This document shows positions 24,597-32,501 of a stretch of 64,000 bases of DNA, one piece after another (position 1 is the first letter of the stretch; every line of letters starts with the position of its first letter). The translations under genes and the position numbers were made by a program. The notes beneath the pieces were generated by a model. It had not been told where the DNA came from. It was given only the letters and a program-made list of their open reading frames with translations, and did not search any database. The stretch spans positions 38,651 to 102,650 of the forward strand of contig NZ_JMEX01000001.1 in the NCBI RefSeq assembly GCF_000760735.1, in the 5' to 3' direction. This stretch comes from Rhodococcoides fascians A44A. GTDB lineage: Bacteria; Actinomycetota; Actinomycetes; Mycobacteriales; Mycobacteriaceae.

Positions 24597-24944
24597 ATGG
24601 CTGCCACCGGACTTCCCGAACTCGACGTCGCGCGAGTGGTGAAATACTGCACAGGAAGGGTTCCGGCGCATCTGCGCCACGAGATCCGTGTCGAATGCGA
24701 CGTCGACGACCGTCATCTGACGATCTGCGAATGCCGACCACCGTGGCGTGAGGACTTCGGACCGGAGTGGACACGGTTCCCGATCGCTCGTCTGCGCTAC
24801 ACACACAGGACACGGCTGTGGACCTTGTACTACCGGGACCGCAACCTCACTTTCCACCGCTACACACCACTGAAACCGAGCTCGCACGTGCAAGACCTGC
24901 TCGACCACATCGAACACAGTGGCGACCCGATCTTTTGGGGCTGA
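24597..24944 (+). CDS. DUF3024 family protein
   Basis: About 115 residues matching the actinobacterial DUF3024 pattern: VECDVDDRHLTICECRPPWR, FGPEWTRFPIARLRY and RDRNLTFHRY, ending in IFWG. The family is often found beside transposases, with no known function. It follows the transposase by 37 bp inside the same inverted repeats, so it moves with the element. The start is uncertain (ATG 24597; earlier ATG codons at 24585-24588). Confidence 0.8.
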   Translation: MAATGLPELDVARVVKYCTGRVPAHLRHEIRVECDVDDRHLTICECRPPWREDFGPEWTRFPIARLRYTHRTRLWTLYYRDRNLTFHRYTPLKPSSHVQDLLDHIEHSGDPIFWG

Positions 24945-25180
24945 CCACCTGCAGTCGATGATGTGTCGGCCCGCTGAGACCAGCGTTGTTTCCGGGCGCA
25001 ACAAAAGTGTGGGCCACCGTGTATCAGGATGCGAGCATGGCCTGGTTCACTACGAACCCCTCCGAACGGCAAGGAAATCGGTGCGATCGCGCACGTGGTA
25101 CTGCACGCTCGCGTCGAGGGTGTCACGGTCGGCTTTCGTTCGATCACGGCTTACCCGGCCAGGCCTCGTCCACCGCGCAC

Positions 25181-25717
25181 TCAGGAGCGTAGGGACCACG
25201 GTCGCCAGCTGCCATCCGTCGGCGGCTGCACCGGTCCGGCACGCAGCTCGGCAGCCCGTGTTGCGGTCAGTGTCAACCTCCCACTCCGACCCCAACCGTC
25301 ACCGTTCCAAGAGTGCTGAAGGGTAGGCCGGAATTTGCCGACGATCCGTTCGGACAGCCGCCCACCAGTCAGCGCCTCGCAATACTCGGATAAATCCTGC
25401 AGGACGTCCTCTGCGGACTCCTCGCACGCGTCACACCCGCACGCAGGAAGGGCGATGTGAGTCCACGCGCCCACGTCGAGATACAGACCAGGAAACGAAG
25501 TGAACGTGATCGCCAACGGCGCCTGATCTACACGAACAGGAGTGATCTGCACCAAATCAACTATCGCCGGCTTCGCCGACGGCGCGGGACCGCGGGTGAC
25601 AATCACATCGAACCTGCAATTCAGGTCGGCGACCACACTCTCGGCAGCCTCGATCACCGGGGCGAACCGTTCCGGGTTCGTCACCCGCCCGTATGCCTCT
25701 GCCTGTGGATCTTCCAC
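25181..25717 (-). CDS. DUF6226-like hypothetical protein
   Basis: 178 residues with a GTG start. A conserved central pattern (DLNCRFDVIVTRG ... ITPVRVDQAPLAI.FTSFPGLYL.VG ... PACGCDACEE) resembles the actinobacterial DUF6226 family, with a CGCDAC motif that could bind metal. No function is known. It faces the transposase and DUF3024 genes within the IS30-type inverted repeats. Confidence 0.65.
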   Translation of the reverse strand: MEDPQAEAYGRVTNPERFAPVIEAAESVVADLNCRFDVIVTRGPAPSAKPAIVDLVQITPVRVDQAPLAITFTSFPGLYLDVGAWTHIALPACGCDACEESAEDVLQDLSEYCEALTGGRLSERIVGKFRPTLQHSWNGDGWGRSGRLTLTATRAAELRAGPVQPPTDGSWRPWSLRS

Positions 25718-25952
25718 GTCCGCTCCCTACCTGCACCGACTGATAGGTCCATCATCCTGCTGACCCAGATCCGCGGCAACGCAATAACCTGGCCCAGACC
25801 CAGTCGAAGCCGTCAGACATCAGCAACCGGGATCCCAAGGGAAACGTCACCCACCCGGTTCAGGCAGCAACTACGCCCGCGGTAATCGACGCACCAACAC
25901 CGATATGATCGGTAATGCGTTGACCGGTTGAGACCAAGATCGTTTAAGACAC

Positions 25953-26264
25953 GCTAGCGTGCTCGGCTGCGGAAAGCTCGCTGATCGCCTCCGGTCGGCG
26001 TCCAATCGTCATCTCTAGCGAATTTCGTAGACAGGGCAGTTGCTGGTTTGTTTTCTTCTGCAACGGTGTCGGGGGCGAAGCGAGAGGGTGGACGCCTTTT
26101 CAATTGCGGGGAAGAGCACTTTCACAGTTGGGTGTGACCCGTCAGGTGTGACTGAGAGGGTCGGGGTGTGACTGTGAGGAATCAGAAATCGGAGATGCAG
26201 TATCAAAGAGATGCGGTACATGCTGGACGATCCAGCATGCACCGCACCTGTTCAACTCACGAGA
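25953..26264. other. Intergenic region right of the IS30-type element
   Basis: No gene-like frame. It contains the outer flank of the IS30 right end and a GTGTGAC-containing repeat (GGGTGTGACCCGTCAGGTGTGAC... near 26130-26175) in which TGTGACT(G) occurs three times. Possible regulatory repeats; nothing firmer is seen. Confidence 0.4.
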
Positions 26265-26477
26265 TCAGCCGTTGAATAACCATCCGGATCCAGGTGTCGG
26301 CTCGTCTGAATCGGTTGCGAGAAGTCCATCGTCGACCGTGAACGGATCCGGCTCCGAGTCGCGGGTGAACTCCTGGGGGGTCTGAGGTTCACCGTCGCCG
26401 ATAGTGGGTTCCTCCAGGCTGTCTTGATCATCCTGTTCGGTGTCCTGATTGTCGGACTGCCCATTTTGCTGAGTCAT
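26265..26477 (-). CDS. Small acidic protein, unknown
   Basis: 70 residues with a strong ribosome binding site (CGGAGG 8 nt before ATG 26477). The sequence is dominated by Asp, Glu, Gln and Pro (SDNQDTEQDDQDSLEEP...), with no hydrophobic core, signal peptide or Cys, so it is likely disordered. It resembles no family I know. The upstream 130 bp on the minus strand lead into the IS110 relic, so it may have lost its original neighbours. Confidence 0.5.
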   Translation of the reverse strand: MTQQNGQSDNQDTEQDDQDSLEEPTIGDGEPQTPQEFTRDSEPDPFTVDDGLLATDSDEPTPGSGWLFNG

Positions 26478-26639
26478 GTTTGGAACCTCCGTCTGGCTGG
26501 GTGAGTCTGCAGTCTCTGAGGGCTGGGTAACGACCCACACCTCGGTGATTCCGGCGATCAGCAACGCGACCGCCGCGCGGACACCGGCATGGCACCTGTA
26601 ACCCACCGATCCGGTACCTCGATCCGAGGTGAGCACCCT

Positions 26640-26858
26640 GCAAGATCGGGCAACCGCAAACTCAAACGAGCGTTGTTCCTTTCGGCCTTCGCCGCACTGC
26701 ACGACCCCACCAGTCGCGCCTACTACGACCGCAAACGAGCCGAAAGCAAAAAACACAACGCAGCCCTCATCTGTTTCGCTCGACGCCGCTGCGACGTCCT
26801 GTTCGCCATGCTCGAGAACAAGACCCTTTACCAACCGCCCGCAGCTCACGCAGCTTGA
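26640..26858 (+). pseudogene. IS110-family transposase C-terminal fragment
   Basis: About 70 residues (SGNRKLKRALFLSAFAALHD, then YYDRKRAESKKHNAALICFA and RRCDVLFAMLENKTLY) match the end of IS110 (DEDD/Transposase_20) transposases, which is their most conserved tail. The catalytic N-terminal RuvC-like part is absent. A relic of an insertion, next to a 67-bp duplicated piece of a downstream regulator gene. Confidence 0.8.
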
Positions 26859-26873
26859 CAGGAACCATAGGGA

Positions 26874-26940
26874 CACCCCCCGCGTCCTGGCCCGCCTCGA
26901 AACCGCCCTGGGCTGGGAACCCGGCGCCGCGGCCCGAGCC
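26874..26940 (+). repeat. 67-bp direct repeat, copy 1 (fragment of XRE/TetR gene)
   Basis: Nearly identical (two mismatches) to 30487-30553 inside the XRE/TetR fusion gene. It encodes PRVLARLETALGWEPGAAARA, out of any gene context here. It lies immediately after the IS110 fragment. Confidence 0.85.
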
Positions 26941-27057
26941 TTCACCCGGACCGCCGCTACAACTTGTTGGTTGATCTGCTCGTTTACTTCCAACTGGCGT
27001 TGAAGGTAGTCAAGCACCTCGTTGACCTGGAACGGGCTGTGACCGTCAGGTCGCAGA

Positions 27058-27687
27058 CTATGCTCGCCAGTGAAGTGAGTTGAAGAGAGCAGATATTTTC
27101 TGCTCTGTCTGACTTCTGGTATCAACCTCAGTTCGCCAGTGCAAATACAATTGGGTTGCAGCTCTATTTACTTGAGTTTCCCGCGAATCGTACCCGTCCA
27201 GGACGGACAGGGGCCCGACAGATGCAATCTGTTGGGCCCCCAGCACGGGATGCAGTAGCCCATCAGTCACACGTGCGACAAGGACGCGGACCCAGGTGTG
27301 CATGGCGGCCTCGCGATGGTCAGCGGCAGGTGCTCCGATGGACCCCAATATCAACCAACGCCTTTCGGCGCGATTTTCTCGTGTGATTCCTAAGACGCCA
27401 TCGAAGACGGCCTGGCCGATCTTGCCGGGGTACAGCGCCCGACATTCCTGCAGGCTTTGTGCCACTGCAGAACCGAATCGCTCAAGCTGCTCCAGCACCG
27501 AAGATGGACCCGCATCACCCAAGCTATGCGCGGTCAGGTCCATTGCCAGATTATCGACCGCATCACGGAGAAAGGGATCAGCTGGCCCAGGGGTTCGAAG
27601 TCGACGCGCCTCGTTGAGAGACACCACTTCTTGAACCAACAAAGTTTCGATGATCCGTTGCTCGCCTCGTGCGAATAGATTGCTCAA
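27058..27687 (-). CDS. Hypothetical helical protein downstream of LGFP gene
   Basis: About 209 residues from a TTG start at 27687, 14 bp after the LGFP gene stop. The frame continues upstream into that gene, so the exact start is uncertain. Composition is soluble and mostly alpha-helical, with no recognised motif. Position directly behind a secreted LGFP-repeat protein with a unique C-terminal region suggests a cognate (possibly immunity-like) partner, which is speculative. GC is lower than in the neighbours. Confidence 0.5.
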   Translation of the reverse strand: MSNLFARGEQRIIETLLVQEVVSLNEARRLRTPGPADPFLRDAVDNLAMDLTAHSLGDAGPSSVLEQLERFGSAVAQSLQECRALYPGKIGQAVFDGVLGITRENRAERRWLILGSIGAPAADHREAAMHTWVRVLVARVTDGLLHPVLGAQQIASVGPLSVLDGYDSRETQVNRAATQLYLHWRTEVDTRSQTEQKISALFNSLHWRA

Positions 27688-27700
27688 GCACTGCCTACTC

Positions 27701-29395
27701 TCATGGTTGCGGCCGGTCCTGAATGTAGCCGTTTGCGCATCCGCCCCAGTCTCGACCGTTGTCCTCGTCGGGGCCTGCATAGATGGTTACGATTTCGTTG
27801 TTTGCAGGATTGTAGACCTCTGTGCCAGGTGTGCCGGTTTTGCCGTTGGTCCAACGAACGCCTCTGTACCCATCTGCGACTCGCGAGTACGAATCACCAA
27901 CCGTATGAGTTATGGCCGCGCACATCAGAAAATTTTCGGGGTCTAAGTACGTATCGTGTCTGACGGCTATGTGGTCCCTGTAGTTTCCGCATGACAGCGT
28001 AACGGTCGGAAACTTTCCAGTGGGGTGCTTGATTTCAAGAACAATAACATCGTCCGGAATAAAGCGTCCGCCTCCCATACCGAAGTAGCAGTCTGACAAA
28101 GTATCGAGGACATCCTCGAACCCTCCGTTCACAACGCACTCTCCGGCCACGTACGCAGTTCTAGTGCAGTCATCGTCGGAGGCAGCTGGATTTTCCAGTC
28201 CCCTGATGCTGGGAACCGCTTCAGTGCCGCCCCAAGGAGTCATATAAATTCGGCCGTTGACAAAATCATGATATCGAGTTACGCCAACTGTAAATTCATC
28301 GGATGTAAGATAACCAAGCCACCCAGCATGGGCGCCGAGTTCGTTCCATTTGTCGCGAATTGCCCCGTTAGCGATAGCTGAGCCAATTGCATTTTGGAAG
28401 GCTACATAGATCGCGCCATTCTGAAACTCTTGACGCCGTCCTATCGCGTCGGAGTGCACAATCTCATCCGTAGTCGGATACCCAAGGAAACCTGTCTCAT
28501 AATTGTGGACACCCCAGCGGTTGAGGAAGCTGTTGACGACGGGGTGGGCGCCGGTGGCTGCGGACCAGTAGATGGGTCCGTTGAGGAATTCGCTGCGCTT
28601 GCCGGTGTTGCCGGGGTTGGTCAGCTCGTTGGTTTTCGGGAAGGACAGGAAGCTTCCTGGCCCGCCGAGGGAGTTGTATTTGTCGCGGATGACCCCGCAC
28701 ACCTCGTAAGGGGAGGGCCAGTAGGTTTGGCAACCCACTGCGGCGCGGGACATGCGCTGGCGGGCTTCCATGGTTTCGGCGTTGTCGGCGTCTTCCTTGG
28801 TGAACGGGGCTGGGATCTCTTCCCGATCCGAACGCATCTGACCGGGTGTGACCGTGGACTTCGGGTTCTCCGTCGGTGTCCAGTCCGGATCGGGTTCTGC
28901 GGTCTTCGACGACAGTTCCTCGTCGGTCGGCGCGACCGGCTCGTCGGCAGCGGGTTCGGCCGGGAGCGGTGCCTGCGCCAGCGACGGGGCCGCCGCCTCG
29001 GGTGCCAGCGCGGCTGGGGCGGCGGATGGGGCTGGCTCGGAGGAGGTGGTGGACGGCGCTCTGATGGTCGTCGAGGACTCCGGAGCTGCGGGTGCGGTGT
29101 CGCACGACGGTGTCGGAACTGCCGTGGTGGTTGTAGTCGGTGGTGCAGTGGTCGTGCTGGTGGGTGTTGTTGTGGTCGGTGTAGCGCATGGATCCACCGG
29201 TGTCGGTGCGAGTTCTGAAGGCCCAGAGTCGGGTGCAGCGCTCGGAGTCGGCGCAGGAGTGGTCGACGGCTGCGCCAGCGCGGCCGAGGTGCCGGAGATC
29301 AGCATCAGGGCCACTGTGCCGGCGGTGAACAACGACCGCGTCGCTGAACGGGATCGACTGCGCGGTGGACGCAGTGGTTTCGACGAAATCATCAT
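27701..29395 (-). CDS. Secreted LGFP-repeat protein with unique C-terminal domain
   Basis: 564 residues. A signal peptide (RSLFTAGTVALMLISGTSAALAQ) is followed by a Pro/Thr/Ser/Ala-rich linker to about residue 200. LGFP repeats follow (GFLGYPTTDE, GWLGYLTSDE, SFLSFPKTNE, each with a ...F.NG.IYWS tail), the repeats used by mycolic-acid bacteria to anchor proteins to the cell wall. The last 150 residues, of lower GC, contain paired Cys and no known fold. The ATG at 29395 has GAAGGAAA upstream. Confidence 0.85.
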   Translation of the reverse strand: MMISSKPLRPPRSRSRSATRSLFTAGTVALMLISGTSAALAQPSTTPAPTPSAAPDSGPSELAPTPVDPCATPTTTTPTSTTTAPPTTTTTAVPTPSCDTAPAAPESSTTIRAPSTTSSEPAPSAAPAALAPEAAAPSLAQAPLPAEPAADEPVAPTDEELSSKTAEPDPDWTPTENPKSTVTPGQMRSDREEIPAPFTKEDADNAETMEARQRMSRAAVGCQTYWPSPYEVCGVIRDKYNSLGGPGSFLSFPKTNELTNPGNTGKRSEFLNGPIYWSAATGAHPVVNSFLNRWGVHNYETGFLGYPTTDEIVHSDAIGRRQEFQNGAIYVAFQNAIGSAIANGAIRDKWNELGAHAGWLGYLTSDEFTVGVTRYHDFVNGRIYMTPWGGTEAVPSIRGLENPAASDDDCTRTAYVAGECVVNGGFEDVLDTLSDCYFGMGGGRFIPDDVIVLEIKHPTGKFPTVTLSCGNYRDHIAVRHDTYLDPENFLMCAAITHTVGDSYSRVADGYRGVRWTNGKTGTPGTEVYNPANNEIVTIYAGPDEDNGRDWGGCANGYIQDRPQP

Positions 29396-29797
29396 GGATT
29401 TCCTTCTTTGAGAATGCGGTTCCCCGAACTGGGCCGCTCACAGCATCTTCACTGACGCCTCACAGATTCACAACAACAACATTAGAAACAATCTTTACAA
29501 ACGGACTACTATCTCGTTCCGTCGGAGAAAAGCATACCGATGACCCCATTTGGTCGCTGACACGCAAACGGGGTGAATGGTATGCAACGAGATAAGCTAT
29601 ATAACAACCAATTTGGCGCTGCTGGGAAGCTCAATTGGGTTGACCTGATGCACGACCATCACCCGTGACCGGTGCTACCGTCACTACCGGATGCCTCGTG
29701 CCACGTGCGGCACCGGTAAAGACCAGGTAACCATCAGTCCCACCCGGAGAGCGGCTACGGCCAGCGCACTCCTGGCGGGAAACACGAACGGACGTAT
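29396..29797. other. Divergent promoter region between two LGFP genes
   Basis: 400 bp, AT-rich in its first half (ACAACAACAACATTAGAAACAATC and similar), between the divergent large and small LGFP genes. TATATAAC near 29599 and TAAGCTATAT are promoter-like. No gene or strong dyad was found. Confidence 0.45.
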
Positions 29798-30154
29798 ATG
29801 CCCATGAACAGATCCACCACCCTCACTGCCGGTGTCCGCGGACTTGTCGTCGCCGGCCTCCTCGGCGCTGCGACCTTCACCGGACTCGGCGCCGCACACG
29901 CCGAACCCGCACCCGCACCCGCCGCTGGATCATCTGCGATCATCAGCGCTGCTGCGGACTGCCAGGCGTACTGGCCGTCCCCCTACACCGTGTGCGGGGA
30001 AATCCGCGACCTCTACAACTCGATCGGCGGACCCGCCAGCTCCCTGTCCTTCCCCAAAGGTCCTGAGGTCACCAACCCCGACGGCAGCAAATACAGCACC
30101 TTCCTGAACGGCACCATCGCCTGGTCGGCCGCCACCGGCGCCTACATCGTCTGA
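29798..30154 (+). CDS. Small secreted single-LGFP-repeat protein
   Basis: 118 residues (ATG 29798, or 29804). A twin set of Arg/Lys and a hydrophobic stretch (GLVVAGLLGAATFTGLGAAHAEP) form a signal peptide. The mature part is one LGFP-like unit (CQAYWPSPYTVCGEIRDLYNSIGG ... SFPKGPEVTN ... FLNGTIAWSAATG) with two Cys that could pair. It closely resembles the middle of the larger LGFP protein across the divergent promoter, so it is probably a partial duplicate. Confidence 0.75.
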   Translation: MPMNRSTTLTAGVRGLVVAGLLGAATFTGLGAAHAEPAPAPAAGSSAIISAAADCQAYWPSPYTVCGEIRDLYNSIGGPASSLSFPKGPEVTNPDGSKYSTFLNGTIAWSAATGAYIV

Positions 30155-30217
30155 CCCACCCCCTATTTCACCCGACCGCGTGCGCACTTCCCTGTGACCG
30201 CGGTACAGCCGGGCATA

Positions 30218-30261
30218 ATCGGACACACCACGCGGAAACTCCCACGCGTGGTGTGTCCGAT
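30218..30261. terminator. 17-bp perfect stem-loop after the small LGFP gene
   Basis: Perfect 17-bp arms (ATCGGACACACCACGCG and its complement) with a 10-nt loop, 64 bp after the small LGFP stop. There is no U-tract, but the stem is unusually long; a terminator or a protein-binding palindrome of the regulator that starts 74 bp later. Confidence 0.6.
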
Positions 30262-30334
30262 CCGGTCCGGTCAAACCCCGGGGGGACGGAAGACGAACGT
30301 CGACGTGGGCCGCGGGTGAAGGGAAGGGTGGTGG

Positions 30335-31666
30335 ATGACAGGGGACGCGGTACCGAACACGCACTGGTTCGCACTCGCCGCCCGCCGCCGCCGCATCGAC
30401 CTCGCCCTGCGCAAGTCAGACATCCCTAGCCGTGGTGGGCCTTCGACTCCGACGGTGTACAAGATCGAATCCGGCACCGGCGCACTCACCCCCCGCGTCC
30501 TGGCCCGCCTCGACACCGCCCTGGGCTGGGAACCCGGCGCCGCGGCCCGCGCCCTCCGCCCGACCATCCGGTCGATGCAGGACGTTCTCGACGCCGTCGG
30601 CCACGACCCCACACCACTGCACTCGCCCGTCGCCCCGGCCCTGCACCACGACCTACCCGCGTCCGCCGGCGTGCGCTCGTCTGCGTCGGCTACCGGCCGA
30701 GGGTGGGAGACGACGTCGGCGGCGTTCCCGGTGACCGCACCAACCGCAACGGCAAAAGGCGGTGTGTCGGTCGGTGATATCGCTACCGCGGCAGCCTCGA
30801 ACCCGGCCCGAGCGCGAGACTGGGTCGGCGAACCCGACACTCGCACCCCGTACGGGAGGCGGCAGCAACCCCGCGCGCACCGCACCCGCAGTCTGCTCGT
30901 CGCCGCCGCCGCCCACGAGATCACCGTCCACGGCTACACCGCCGCATCGGTGAACACCATGCTCGACCTCGTCGGCTGCTCCAAAGGTGCACTGTATTTC
31001 CACTTCAGCTGCAAAGCCGAACTCGCCGACGCCGTCCTCACCGCCGCCGATGACCTCTACACCACCATCACCACCCACCAACCCACCACCACAATCCACA
31101 CCACCAGCACGGGCGACACCGCCGAAATCATCGGTGCCGGTGTGGTTGCTGCGGCCACCGAGGCGGTGCATCCCCTCGCCGGTCACCCGGCCCTGGCTGC
31201 GATCGCACTCCTGGTCGATACCATCACCGCCGCTTACCGCAGCCGCTACATCCTGCAGGCAGAAACCGTCCTGCTCACCGAACCCCGCTTCCGGCACCGG
31301 CGACCCAGCCGCATCTGGGAATCAGCCGTCACCGCCCTCGCCCACACCGCCGCGGACACCGGCGCACTACGGCCACCGTTCACCGCCGGACATCTGAGCC
31401 GCGCCGTCATCGCCGCCGTCACCGGGCACTGCCACGCCCACACCACCCTCGCCCACACCGCCCTCGCCGACACAATCGCGCACAGTCGCAGCACGATCGA
31501 CGATTCCGATCCCGCATCGGCGGCGATCGACAGTCAGCTCGAGGGTGCCGAGTTCTACTCCGAGCGGGTGCGGGAATCGATCGAGATCATTTTCACCGCC
31601 ATGACCTCCCCACACCACCGACACCCGATCGCACACGCCCAGAGCAGGTCCGCAGCGGACCAGTGA
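30335..31666 (+). CDS. XRE-like/TetR fusion transcriptional regulator
   Basis: 443 residues. Residues about 10-75 form a Cro/C1-like domain (LAARRRRIDLALRKSDIP ... VYKIESGTGALTPRVLARLDTALGWEPGAA), and residues about 190-245 a TetR HTH (SLLVAAAAHEITVHGYTAASVNTMLDLVGCSKGALYFHF). The TetR part has the YFHF ending typical of gamma-butyrolactone-receptor-like regulators. The C-terminal domain is helical. Two separate DNA-binding domains in one chain are unusual. A 67-bp piece of its 5' part is duplicated at 26874. Confidence 0.8.
   Translation: MTGDAVPNTHWFALAARRRRIDLALRKSDIPSRGGPSTPTVYKIESGTGALTPRVLARLDTALGWEPGAAARALRPTIRSMQDVLDAVGHDPTPLHSPVAPALHHDLPASAGVRSSASATGRGWETTSAAFPVTAPTATAKGGVSVGDIATAAASNPARARDWVGEPDTRTPYGRRQQPRAHRTRSLLVAAAAHEITVHGYTAASVNTMLDLVGCSKGALYFHFSCKAELADAVLTAADDLYTTITTHQPTTTIHTTSTGDTAEIIGAGVVAAATEAVHPLAGHPALAAIALLVDTITAAYRSRYILQAETVLLTEPRFRHRRPSRIWESAVTALAHTAADTGALRPPFTAGHLSRAVIAAVTGHCHAHTTLAHTALADTIAHSRSTIDDSDPASAAIDSQLEGAEFYSERVRESIEIIFTAMTSPHHRHPIAHAQSRSAADQ
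30487..30553 (+). repeat. 67-bp direct repeat, copy 2 (within XRE/TetR gene)
   Basis: Source copy of the fragment found at 26874-26940. Its position inside an intact reading frame marks it as the original. Confidence 0.8.
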
Positions 31667-31850
31667 AAACGGTGGTGGTGCCGGCCGCTACCGCTGCCGG
31701 TGCCACTGGTCGGGAACGGCCCGGGGCCGGTAACGAACGCGTGATCGTCTGTCGGACACTGCGAACGGGACACGACACACATCGGATAGGGCAACGCTCG
31801 GATCGGGGTCAGTAGTCGGACAGGGCGGAATGAGGAGGGGAGAGGAGGGT

Positions 31851-32231
31851 TCAGTGGGTGTCGCGGCGGCGGCGTTCACGCTCGATACGGCGCTGCTCTT
31901 CCGCACGCGCTCGGCACTGCCGCAGAAACTCCTCATCCGCTTCCGGATTCTGCGCGAGCTGACGACCCGGACGGGTCTCGTACTCCGGAAACGCCGACAC
32001 CCCCTGACCACGACCACGCACACCAACATCGGTGCCGGAGCCGCCCCAGATCCCGCCACCGACCGGACGCCCGGCAACCAGCCACACCAGCGACCCCGCC
32101 AACGGAACGAAGATCACCAGCAGCAACCACACCATCTTCGGTAGATACCGCACCCCACCCTCATCGGCAGTGACCACATCGATCAGCGCGAACACCCACA
32201 ACAACAAGACCAGCACACCGAAATACGGCAT
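31851..32231 (-). CDS. PLDc_N domain membrane protein
   Basis: 126 residues with two N-terminal transmembrane segments (VLVLLLWVFALIDVV and VWLLLVIFVPLAGSLVWLVAG), the Phospholipase_D-nuclease N-terminal domain, but no catalytic HKD part. The tail is basic with many Arg/Glu. Such small proteins are widespread in actinobacteria, with no known role. ATG 32231 follows GGGGGA. It is convergent with the XRE/TetR gene. Confidence 0.75.
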   Translation of the reverse strand: MPYFGVLVLLLWVFALIDVVTADEGGVRYLPKMVWLLLVIFVPLAGSLVWLVAGRPVGGGIWGGSGTDVGVRGRGQGVSAFPEYETRPGRQLAQNPEADEEFLRQCRARAEEQRRIERERRRRDTH

Positions 32232-32501
32232 CGCTCGATCCCCCTTTTTCGTTCCGATACAGCACCGAACAGATACACCACATGCGACCAGCCGCCGCAC
32301 GTCAATCGTGGAGGTAAACCCAGGTATGGGAAGACCGGCCGGTCCGTTACGGCGACGTCAGCATAACCTCCGCCGACGCCCCGCAGACCTAGGTTTGGTC
32401 CCGATACCCGCGGAGCCCGCATCCCGACACCCTCGGAGTTTTCGATCCCACGCTCACGGACCGGCTTCGGCGCGTGCGACCGGCTTCGGCGAGCTCGCCG
32501 G

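Larger units (their letters stand above)
23322..25952. mobile_element. IS30-family element with passenger genes
   Basis: Ends are near-perfect 38-bp inverted repeats beginning GTGTCT (23322-23359 and 25915-25952), sharing the core AAACGATCTTGGTCTCAAC. The dinucleotide GC flanks both sides (23320-23321 and 25953-25954), consistent with a 2-bp duplication. At 2.6 kb it is about twice the size of an ordinary IS30 because it carries a DUF3024 gene and a DUF6226-like gene behind the transposase. It lies only 12 bp to the right of the Tn402-like end. Confidence 0.8.
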
